Source: Pycnococcus provasolii
Taxonomy: Eukaryota; Chlorophyta; Pseudoscourfieldiophyceae; Pseudoscourfieldiales; Pycnococcaceae
Reading direction: 5' to 3'
Assembly: GCA_938743325.2 (NCBI GenBank)
Contig: OW568870.1
Span: 496,001-560,000 of the forward strand
DNA: 64,000 nucleotides
The position numbers and the translations under genes are program-made. Shown here in pieces: positions 47,459 through 55,506 of the stretch. The notes below the pieces were generated by a model. It was not told where the DNA came from and made no database searches. It worked only from the letters and a program-made list of their open reading frames with translations. Each line of letters starts with the position of its first letter. Positions within the stretch are counted from its first letter, which is position 1.

Positions 47459-50400
47459 ATGCGCGCCCGGTTAGGGACCTCGCACCGTGCCGGTCTTGTG
47501 TCCTCTTCAACGGGTCTTCCTAGGGTCTCCTACTCGCGTCTCCGCGCTCTCGCTTCCGCAATTGTCAACAAGACATCACTCGCCAGAGGTGGTTCACCCG
47601 TCTCACACGCATCCCTGGGAGCCAGAGGTTCAGCCGCAGGTCTGCTGCCTCAGAGGAGATACTACGCCGATACCACTAGGACCTTCAACTTTATTAACCC
47701 CAAGTCCATGGGGAAAAGAAAGCGTGACGTGACACAGCACGGCGCCGCGGCGGCTGCACAACCTGCGTCTGGAGCAAAGTCCAACAAAGAAACGAGAGAC
47801 GCGGGCGCCATTGCACCGTGCCACGTGCAAATCCTCGGAACGGGATATGACACGCTCGAGAGCGTACCCAGCGTGCTCATGCACTTCGACCGCGCAAGAT
47901 ACCTGTTCGGGTGCGGCGAGTCGCTGCAGCGCTTCTGCCTCGAGTACGGAATCAAACTCAACAAAATCAAGCCCATCTTTCTCACGCGTGTCGACTCCCA
48001 CTCGGGCGGAGGCATGCCGGGAACCATGTTAACGCTTATGCAGAACGTCACGATGGCAAGAAAGAACGAAGAGGTCACGGAAGACACAACCTTCAACGTC
48101 ATCGGACCAAGGCCGTTGCACGGCCTCATCGGCGCGGCACGCTCGTTTGTTGCCGTGCAGTCCATCGGTCTCGATGCGCGCGAAATCCGCGACGAGGAGA
48201 GCGAACCACGACGCTGGCTAATTGAGCCTTTCAATCCCAACATGAGACGGCAAGGCTGGAGGCAGGTGGGCAGCTCCCCTCTGTCCGCGTCGTCGAAAAA
48301 CGCGACGCAGCACATGACCGATGATATCCGACGTCAGGTGCGCGAGCGACTTGGAGAAAGCTTTGAGCCCGTATTCGCCGATGACTCCTCCGTCGTCGCG
48401 AGTACTCGGTTGCGCCCGGTGGGCACGGCCGACGCACGCAAAATGGGACTCGCCACGGAGGTGGGAAGCAACACATTCGATCCGCTCATGCCGCGCTGTG
48501 GAAGACCATCCGAGCCTGGCCAACCTCCTCCAAAACTACCCGCGGTACCACGGCCCGTGCTTGCGTATGCCGTGCTGCTTCCCGAAACGCGCGGCAAATT
48601 TGACCTGGAAAAGGCTAAGGCGCTAGGACTCGAGCCGGGGAAGAAGTTTCGCGAGCTCACAATGGGTAAGAGCGTGCAAAGCGATGCTGACCCGTCTGTT
48701 ACGGTGACGCCAGATATGGTGATGTCACCGTCCACACCTGGCGCTGTCACGATCATCTTAGACTGTCCCACGGTCCGCCACGTCGCTGCTTGCCTGCCAC
48801 TGAGTGAACGTGCCTCGATGATGAAAGAAGACGATGCTGCAGATAGTGATAACAACGCAAGCAATCATGCGCACGATCAATCAGCCAGCGCGATCTCGGT
48901 GTTTGAGAGTCTGCTTACTGAGTCATGCAGATCGCCCGACACTCCCGCGGGAGACACGCCCACGCTTGTCGTGCACCTTGCTCCACCGGAGGTGGCTGCA
49001 CATCCGCTGTACGAGAAGCTGCTGGAGTGCTTTCCGGCGGAAACGCAGCACGCCATCTGCTCGATGCCAAGTCGGCCCTTCGACGAAGATGGCGCGCCAA
49101 TCTACGTGTCCGATACGGTTAGCATCAATCCGAACAACTCGCGCTCATCTGACAAGGGTGCAAAGATCGCGATGCCTAATCTGTTCGGTCCCGCCGTAAG
49201 TGAAGTGACGGAACTTAGCCCCGTGTCTCGCGTGTTTCTGTGCAGTGCCGTGACACAGGCGAAGCTGAATCTCCTCGACCCGTACACGTATCCATCGCTG
49301 GTAGTATCCGATGATTTGCACGAAAACGCCGGGGTGTCTCTGTGGCGAGCAGCACGTGGAGACAAGCCGCTCAAGCGTGAAGGCGTCGTTCAGGGTGCCA
49401 ACATGCTTCGCTACCACCTTCGACCGATCCGTCAGCGAGGCTTCGACGTCGGCTCCGTACCGCTGAAGCTGACAGACAAAGCTGAGGGTCGTGTTGGCGT
49501 CGCTCGCGGCGTAATGATGCCGCGCACTGGCCAGCCGATGCAGTCAGGCGGGACGTATGCGCTGACGACGGAGGCTGCAAAAAATGACATCCGATCATGG
49601 GACACGAGACTTTCGAAGCGTGTGAGGCAGCAGAGAAATCGCCTGCTTGGCTTGGCACCCGCCCCGATGGGTAGTGAAGAGCCGGTGTCTTCCTCGTCCG
49701 AGGACGAGGAGGGAAGCGGCAAGGCTGCAGCGGCAGCGGAGGTGGATCAGGAGGTTGAGAAGGCGGAATCACCGCCGCCGTCTCCTTCGAAGGTGCAAAA
49801 GGAGAGACGTGCACTGGAGAACGTTCCCTTGGAGCTCATTGTCCTCGGAACGGGCAGCTCGGCTCCAAGCCGCTATCGCAACGTCAGCGGACTTTATCTT
49901 TCGAAGCCTCACGACGCGAGCACGCCAGAGATGCCAGAGGGCATGCTGCTGGACTGTGGCGAGGGAAGCTATGGCCAGCTGGTGCGACACTTCGGCCCGA
50001 AGGGTGCCGAGAATGCGCTGTGCGGTCTCCGCGCAATTTGGATCTCGCACATCCACGCCGACCACCACGCCGGTGTCCCTAAGATCCTCTCAGTTCGCAA
50101 AAAGCTTATGCCGAAAGCACCGCCTCTTCTCGTCATGGGACCGCACATGCTGTATCCATTCCTGAAACGCTTCGAGGATCAAGTCGAGTTGCTGAACTTC
50201 CACTTCGCGGACAACAAGCACTTGACGCGAGATATCGTGCCAGCACCTGAGGCGGTAGGTGCAGAGGACCTCACATCGTATCCGTCTGGCACAAACCTCA
50301 ACGCCTCGCTATCACTGCACGCGGCAAATGAGGCGGCATCTCGGCTTGGCATGCGTGCTCTCAGCACCGTGCGCGTCGACCACTGCCCTGAGGCGTACGG

Positions 50401-50857
50401 CGTCGTGCTTGGGCACGAGGATGACAGCGGCAAGGTGCAGGCTCACGTCAGCTACTCCGGCGACACCGTGTTTTGCCCCGAATTCGCCGACGCGTCGTCG
50501 GGAGCTCGCCTCATGGTACACGAGGCGACCTTTGACGACGAGCTGAAGGACGAGGCGGATAAGAAGCGGCACTCCACCGTGAGGCAGGCTCTGGCCGCCG
50601 GCAAACGAGCGAGCGTCGATCGTCTCCTGCTAACGCACTTCAGCCAACGTTATCCCAAGCTTCCTGGCCAGACGGAGAGCAATCGCTCGGAGGCTTCTCG
50701 CATTCATCGTGGCAAGCATGCACCGGAGACGCTCGTGGCATTCGACCTGATGCGCGTTCGCGTGGACTCCGCGTATCCCCCGACGATCGAGACAGCTCAC
50801 TTGGTGAACGCGCTGTTTGGCGCATCGACGGCAGGCATGGACAGTGACACCGAATAA
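47459..50857 (+). CDS. ELAC2: Long-form tRNase Z (ELAC2-like)
   Basis: 1,132 residues from the ATG at 47459. The first ~83 residues are a mitochondrial-type presequence (RALASAIVNKTS...RGSAAGLLPQRRYYADTTRTF); a second ATG at 47708 begins MGKRKRD, a nuclear signal, so one mRNA could serve both places. The inactive N-terminal beta-lactamase half has PCHVQILGTGYDTLESVPS and FLTRVDSHSGGG. The active C-terminal half has LELIVLGTGSSAPSRYRN, LLDCGEGSYGQL, motif II ISHIHADHHAG (~861-871), VSYSGDTVFCPEF, VHEATFDDEL and LLTHFSQRYPKLPG. The N-half is inflated by acidic and Ser-rich loops. It cuts 3' trailers from pre-tRNA in nucleus and mitochondria. Confidence 0.95.
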   Translation: MRARLGTSHRAGLVSSSTGLPRVSYSRLRALASAIVNKTSLARGGSPVSHASLGARGSAAGLLPQRRYYADTTRTFNFINPKSMGKRKRDVTQHGAAAAAQPASGAKSNKETRDAGAIAPCHVQILGTGYDTLESVPSVLMHFDRARYLFGCGESLQRFCLEYGIKLNKIKPIFLTRVDSHSGGGMPGTMLTLMQNVTMARKNEEVTEDTTFNVIGPRPLHGLIGAARSFVAVQSIGLDAREIRDEESEPRRWLIEPFNPNMRRQGWRQVGSSPLSASSKNATQHMTDDIRRQVRERLGESFEPVFADDSSVVASTRLRPVGTADARKMGLATEVGSNTFDPLMPRCGRPSEPGQPPPKLPAVPRPVLAYAVLLPETRGKFDLEKAKALGLEPGKKFRELTMGKSVQSDADPSVTVTPDMVMSPSTPGAVTIILDCPTVRHVAACLPLSERASMMKEDDAADSDNNASNHAHDQSASAISVFESLLTESCRSPDTPAGDTPTLVVHLAPPEVAAHPLYEKLLECFPAETQHAICSMPSRPFDEDGAPIYVSDTVSINPNNSRSSDKGAKIAMPNLFGPAVSEVTELSPVSRVFLCSAVTQAKLNLLDPYTYPSLVVSDDLHENAGVSLWRAARGDKPLKREGVVQGANMLRYHLRPIRQRGFDVGSVPLKLTDKAEGRVGVARGVMMPRTGQPMQSGGTYALTTEAAKNDIRSWDTRLSKRVRQQRNRLLGLAPAPMGSEEPVSSSSEDEEGSGKAAAAAEVDQEVEKAESPPPSPSKVQKERRALENVPLELIVLGTGSSAPSRYRNVSGLYLSKPHDASTPEMPEGMLLDCGEGSYGQLVRHFGPKGAENALCGLRAIWISHIHADHHAGVPKILSVRKKLMPKAPPLLVMGPHMLYPFLKRFEDQVELLNFHFADNKHLTRDIVPAPEAVGAEDLTSYPSGTNLNASLSLHAANEAASRLGMRALSTVRVDHCPEAYGVVLGHEDDSGKVQAHVSYSGDTVFCPEFADASSGARLMVHEATFDDELKDEADKKRHSTVRQALAAGKRASVDRLLLTHFSQRYPKLPGQTESNRSEASRIHRGKHAPETLVAFDLMRVRVDSAYPPTIETAHLVNALFGASTAGMDSDTE

Positions 50858-51815
50858 ATATTCATGTAGTACAGTATCTGAGATCCCTAATTGAGTAATG
50901 GAGTGTACTTTACTTTGTCCATCGATCGATCGTCTATTCACACCATTCATGTTCACCATTCATGTTCACCATTAAGCCCATTCACCGGCGCCACTCATCA
51001 GCGCGTTTTTGTACTGATCGAAATTACCATTAGGTCGTGTTACATAGAAGTATTTTTTAAAAAAGACAACATGTAAATACCGGGCCCTTGTAACCCATAT
51101 AAGGCCATTTGGTCATGAGTATTATGACGGTCATCAGTTCGAGTCATTCCATCCTCTACCCACCTTTTTATTGTTCCGCTTTTCAAAAAAAAAATATATT
51201 ATTCCCAAAAAAAACAAAACATCTCCGCGTGACCGCGTCACACACTGCAACAACTCCAACAAGGTCACGCACCGCAACAAGGCGCCATACGCTCAGCGCT
51301 TCACCACAGGTTCTTCATGATTCTCCACCAAGGCATGCAAGTTGTCGTAGAAGTTTTTGTCAACAAAATTTGGCAAAGCACACGGCAACCTCCTACCACG
51401 GATGATCCGGTACGATGTCGGCTGATGTCCTACTTGCTTCTCCAAGTGCCTCCTTCGCTGAGGGCCAATAGAATCGGTTGCAGTGCGATCTTCGCATCTT
51501 GCATTCCGATGCTCTGCAAGTACTCGGGCGCTGAGCGCTGACCGCATCTCGTGATTCTCGTCGACTTATGACGCGAGGTCGAATGCGCGTCTACATGGTG
51601 CGCGGAAAGTCGGTCACACGGTGCAAGGCGGTGTGACAAAGGTGCGCGTCACGGGCGCCATTGCTTCGTTCCTCGAAACAATCCCTTCACAAATGTCCCA
51701 CTCAAATCCTGCCAGGGCTGTTGGTCGGGATCCCCCACTATGTGAAAAGACCGGGATCCCCGATGCCCCATTTTCCCAATCCAGCCATTTTCTATCCAGC
51801 CCGTTCATTCCCGAG
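50858..51815. other. Intergenic region before the DUS gene
   Basis: About 960 bp. It has repeats of TTCACCATTCATG (50938-50970), AT-rich sequence, an 84-codon minus-strand frame (51293-51547) that I do not recognise, and GGGATCCCC (51729-51737, 51752-51760). No confident gene. Confidence 0.5.
51293..51547 (-). other. Unrecognised 84-codon frame, possible gene fragment
   Basis: Encodes RIIRGRRLPCALPNFVDKNF and DNLHALVENHEEPVVKR near its end, with a fairly normal amino-acid mix, unlike the shadow frames around it. It could be the tail of a decayed gene or chance. I assign no function. Confidence 0.25.
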
Positions 51816-53321
51816 ATGTTGCAAAAGTGTCGCCACAGCCTTCGTCGTGGCGGCGTGCCTCTGGTATGTAGGCGCGCGGCACGGACACACAGGTGGTGTG
51901 GTGGTGCACGCCGCGGTGTGTCAGCTTGTGTGCGCGCCACACTTGCTGAGGCTGAGACCTCTGCCTCAGTACCTGCCTCAGCTTTCTCCATCGCACCTAT
52001 GATGGAGTACACGACAGTTCACTTTCGCGCATTCGCGCGCATACTCACACGACGTGCGTTGCTGTACACGGAGATGGAGGTGGACCAGACTCTGATACAC
52101 AACGCGGCGTACAGAGATCGCTACCTGCCTTTCCCAGCCGACCAGCACTCTGTCGCGCTGCAGCTGGGAGGCTCGGACCCCGCAAGCATGCGGCGTGCAG
52201 CCGCGTACGCCGCGCCGTTCGGATACGACGAGGTGAACCTGAACGCGGGCTGTCCGTCAGAGACGGTGGCAGGAAAGGGATGCTTTGGCGCGGCGTTGAT
52301 GCGACAGCCTCTTCTTGTTGCGGAGCTGTGCACGTCGATGCGAGAGGGACTCGCTTCGGCGGTGCTGCCAGGCGCGCCCGTGCCAGAGGTCACCGTGAAG
52401 CACCGCCTTGGTGTAGACGACTCGGACTCGTACGCGGAGTTGCGAGACTTCATTGGCACCGTGAGCGAGCGCGGCAGCGTTTCGCGCTTTATCGTGCACG
52501 GGCGCATAGCGCTGCTTAACGGCATCTCGCCTGCGGACAATCGCAGCATCCCTCCGCTTCGTCCTGGGTGGGTCGCGGCGCTGAGGCGCGACTTCCCGCA
52601 CTTATCGTTCGACTACAACGGCGGCCTGTCGACAGCCACTGAGGTTGCTCGTGCGCGCGCCGACGGCCCACTGGCTGGTGCTGGCTTCATGATTGGACGA
52701 GCAGCCTACGCACGACCTTGGGACTGCCTCTCGAATGCGGACGTGGCTGTGTTTGGCGAAGACGCGCCGTCCGTCCCGTCGCGCCGCGTCGCGATCGAGC
52801 GTTACGCAGAGTACTGCGACGACGTCGAGCGTCTTGCCGCGGATGACGGAGAGTTGGCACCTAATCCTCGCGTTCTTGTGAAGCCCGTGCTTAATTTATT
52901 TCACGGCGAGCGTGGATGTGGCAACTGGAAGCGTTCTTCCGACTACCTGCTCCGTCAAGCTAAACTGCGTGCGAGCAACGCCGACTCTACAACACCTCGC
53001 ACGTCGGACTTGCTGCATGCGATGATGCGCGTGATTGACGACGACGTGCTTGATGCTCCTCCCCCTCCCGCATCCTTTTCCGGTAACGACGACGACGAGG
53101 AGGAGGAGGAGGAGGACTCCGACTCGCCGATGCGAAGCAGCATGATGACGCTTCCTGGCAGTGCGACGAGTCGCGCGGGCTTAGGCGACGGCGTCCGCGT
53201 CGTCGTGAGCGGGCGTCGTCGGCGCAAGAAGGCGCAAATCGTTTACGAAAACGGCGGAGAAGAAGAAGGAGAAGAAGGAGAAGAAGAAGGCAAGAATTTA
53301 AAAGCTTCAGCAGCAGCTTGA
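51816..53321 (+). CDS. DUS: tRNA-dihydrouridine synthase (DusA-type), organellar
   Basis: 501 residues from the ATG at 51816. Residues ~10-40 are the same 76-bp transit module as in MOC1. The DUS barrel follows in order: FSIAPMMEYTTVHFR, MEVDQTLIHN, SVALQLGGSDPASMR, NLNAGCPSETVAGKGCFGAALM (Cys nucleophile in GCPS), VKHRLGVDDSDSY, FIVHGRIALLNGISPADNR, FDYNGGLSTATEV and GAGFMIGRAAYARPW. It uses FMN and NADPH to reduce uridines in tRNA D-loops; the DusA type acts on U20. The C-terminus is extended by an acidic, Arg/Lys-rich tail with a run of Glu/Asp. The start chosen keeps the transit peptide; an ATG at 51693 is further upstream and gives a less typical presequence. Confidence 0.93.
   Translation: MLQKCRHSLRRGGVPLVCRRAARTHRWCGGARRGVSACVRATLAEAETSASVPASAFSIAPMMEYTTVHFRAFARILTRRALLYTEMEVDQTLIHNAAYRDRYLPFPADQHSVALQLGGSDPASMRRAAAYAAPFGYDEVNLNAGCPSETVAGKGCFGAALMRQPLLVAELCTSMREGLASAVLPGAPVPEVTVKHRLGVDDSDSYAELRDFIGTVSERGSVSRFIVHGRIALLNGISPADNRSIPPLRPGWVAALRRDFPHLSFDYNGGLSTATEVARARADGPLAGAGFMIGRAAYARPWDCLSNADVAVFGEDAPSVPSRRVAIERYAEYCDDVERLAADDGELAPNPRVLVKPVLNLFHGERGCGNWKRSSDYLLRQAKLRASNADSTTPRTSDLLHAMMRVIDDDVLDAPPPPASFSGNDDDEEEEEEDSDSPMRSSMMTLPGSATSRAGLGDGVRVVVSGRRRRKKAQIVYENGGEEEGEEGEEEGKNLKASAAA
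51855..51930 (+). repeat. Transit-peptide module, copy 2 (in DUS)
   Basis: Second copy of the 76-bp module, 75/76 identical to 42395-42470 and in the same reading frame. Confidence 0.9.
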
Positions 53322-53789
53322 GCCTGCATCGTATCTAAGCTATCCAGGCCACTTACCTTAGTGTACATACTAACGTTACAGTACTACTACATTTAACCAA
53401 CCAAAGAAGAAGAAGTCCATTGACGTAAAACACTCGGCCACCATCCCCGACAGACAGTCGCGAATCCCAAAACTATCCCGAACGAACCCCCCAATTCTGA
53501 AACCCGAAACTCGTTCGAAACCCCCAAACCCCCCTCCTGAAAATTGGACGGTGTCCCTTGACCAGGGTCCCACAGATCTCCCGTTTGAACCGGTATCCCC
53601 AAAAAGGACACGAATTTGGCGTTTGCAAGCGTTTGAGGAGCAAATCTCGCTCCACCTGCACCACACACTGTTCTTGTTTCTCAAAAGGGTCCCCGGGGGC
53701 GGGGCGGACACGTCGCCGGTTGCGAAATCATCGGAATAGATCGCCCGCATTTTTAGTGTTAGTGGCGGTTTCTTGTATTTGCTTTGAGT
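53322..53789. promoter_or_regulatory. 5' flank of the desaturase gene
   Basis: About 470 bp. It contains TACAGTACT (53377), a C/A-rich segment with CCCCCAAACCCCCC (53520-53535), and CCGGTATCCCC (53590-53600), the same word as in the PABP inverted repeat. No coding gene trusted. Confidence 0.45.
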
Positions 53790-55193
53790 ATGTCGCCTCT
53801 TCTCTCCGCTCCTCGTCCTGCTGGTGCTTCTGCGGTGCGTGGTGTTTCTGCTGTGCGTGGTGGTGTTCAGCGTCCCGCTCTGGGCCTGGGTCTGAATAAG
53901 AGGTCTTCGTTGGGGGGATCGTTCCGCCGATCCGTGGCGACGACGTCACCGCCCTCCGCGTCGGAGGCGTTCTTCACGCCCGAGGAGGAAAATGTGCTCA
54001 AGCAGGAACACATCGAGCTGTCAGGACTGCAGGGAAAGGCGCTGCGCATTCAAGAGCAAGACTGGCCGAAGATGCATGAAGTGTACGCGAACATCCCCAA
54101 AGAGTGCTGGGAGAAGGATGACGTCAAGTCCATGGCGTACGCAGTCATCTCCACCGCCCTCACCGTGGGTACGGGACTCCTCGCGTACCTGTACATCCCT
54201 CTCCAGGCATCCTACTGGCCCGCCTGGCTCGCGTACGCCATCGTTAACGGCACCTTCGCCACGGGATGCTGGGTGATCGCGCACGAGTGCGGACACAACG
54301 CCTTCTCCAACAACAAAACTCTGCAGGACACCGTCGGGTACGTGCTGCACAGCGCGCTGCTCGTGCCGTACTTCTCGTGGCAGCGCAGCCACGCCGTCCA
54401 CCACGCTCGCACGAACCACCTCTCGCTCGGCGAGACGCACGTGCCGTACGTCCGCGGCGACAACCCGGAGCACATCAACAAGGGTGGCCCGAAGCTCAAG
54501 GTGCGCGACTTCATGATGAGCATCGGGCCCATTGGCAACATTTTCTACGGCGTCGCGCGCTGCGTCACGCACCTCGTCTTCGGATGGCCGGCATACCTGC
54601 TGTGGGGTGCCACGGGAGGACCTGTGCGCGGCACGACGAACCACTTCAACCCCTGGGCTGGCGTGCAGGAGAAGGATGCGCTCTTCCCTGGCAAGTGGAA
54701 GAAGATGGTGCTGTTTAGCGACATTGGATGCGTTGCCACGTTCGCCGCACTCGTGGCATGGGGACTCTCCGTTGGAAGCGTTTGGCAGCCGCTTGCGCTT
54801 TACGCTGCCCCGCTCGTCTTCACGAACTGCTGGCTCGTGCTTTACACGTGGCTGCAGCACACCGACGTTGATATCCCGCACTACGCCAAGGACACGTGGG
54901 TGTGGGCGAAGGGTGCGTTTTCAACCGTGGACCGTCCATACGGCGCCATTCTCGACTTCGTGCACCACCGCATCGGCAGCACGCACGTTGCGCACCACGT
55001 CAGCCACGAAATTCCACACTACAACGCCGTCAAGGCGACGGAGGCGCTGAAGGAGACTTACCCGAAACTGTACCTGTACGACCCAACGAACATCTGGGTG
55101 GCTCTCTGGCGTGTCTGCACGAAGTGCACAGCTGTGGAGCGCCGCACGGACAGCAAGATGGTGGAAAAGGATATGTACGTTTTCGTCAACTGA
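53790..55193 (+). CDS. FAD2: FAD2-like fatty-acid desaturase with N-terminal extension
   Basis: 467 residues from the ATG at 53790. The first ~55 residues are Arg/Ser/Ala-rich without acids, a likely plastid transit peptide, which ER FAD2 lacks. The three histidine boxes of the membrane-bound desaturases are present: HECGH (~165), HAVHH (~200) and HVAHH (~400), with HTALQHTD-like LQHTDVDIPHY between them. LVPYFSWQ, DTVGYVLHSALL and TVDRPYGAILDFVHHRIGSTHVAHH match the FAD2/FAD3 family rather than plastid FAD6. It would add a Delta-12 (or omega-3) double bond to a fatty acid; exact position is not decided. Codon use is strongly C/G-ending, suggesting high expression. Confidence 0.88.
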   Translation: MSPLLSAPRPAGASAVRGVSAVRGGVQRPALGLGLNKRSSLGGSFRRSVATTSPPSASEAFFTPEEENVLKQEHIELSGLQGKALRIQEQDWPKMHEVYANIPKECWEKDDVKSMAYAVISTALTVGTGLLAYLYIPLQASYWPAWLAYAIVNGTFATGCWVIAHECGHNAFSNNKTLQDTVGYVLHSALLVPYFSWQRSHAVHHARTNHLSLGETHVPYVRGDNPEHINKGGPKLKVRDFMMSIGPIGNIFYGVARCVTHLVFGWPAYLLWGATGGPVRGTTNHFNPWAGVQEKDALFPGKWKKMVLFSDIGCVATFAALVAWGLSVGSVWQPLALYAAPLVFTNCWLVLYTWLQHTDVDIPHYAKDTWVWAKGAFSTVDRPYGAILDFVHHRIGSTHVAHHVSHEIPHYNAVKATEALKETYPKLYLYDPTNIWVALWRVCTKCTAVERRTDSKMVEKDMYVFVN

Positions 55194-55506
55194 AGTGGGT
55201 TTTAGGGGTAAACTTTTGAACGACTTCGTATCGTAACATCTCAAGTTTTCGATTGACAACGAATATACCGGTGTCCCATCTTTACAAATACGAAAAAGAG
55301 AATGCTCCAAAATACTGTAGTTGTCGTCGAAAAAAATACTTTAAAAACTGTTGCCAAATTCCACTATTGATAACCCACTCTTGTTGTTGATTCAGAAAAA
55401 AAAAATATCGCGGTTTTGTTCTTTTTATTGGAATAATGTGTTTTTCTCTTGTACTGCTGTCATAGCGCTAGTCGCCAATAGCATAAATATGCGGCTGCTC
55501 TAACTT
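55194..55506. other. Convergent 3' intergenic region
   Basis: About 310 bp of AT-rich sequence between the convergent desaturase and SAND genes. No gene seen. Confidence 0.4.
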
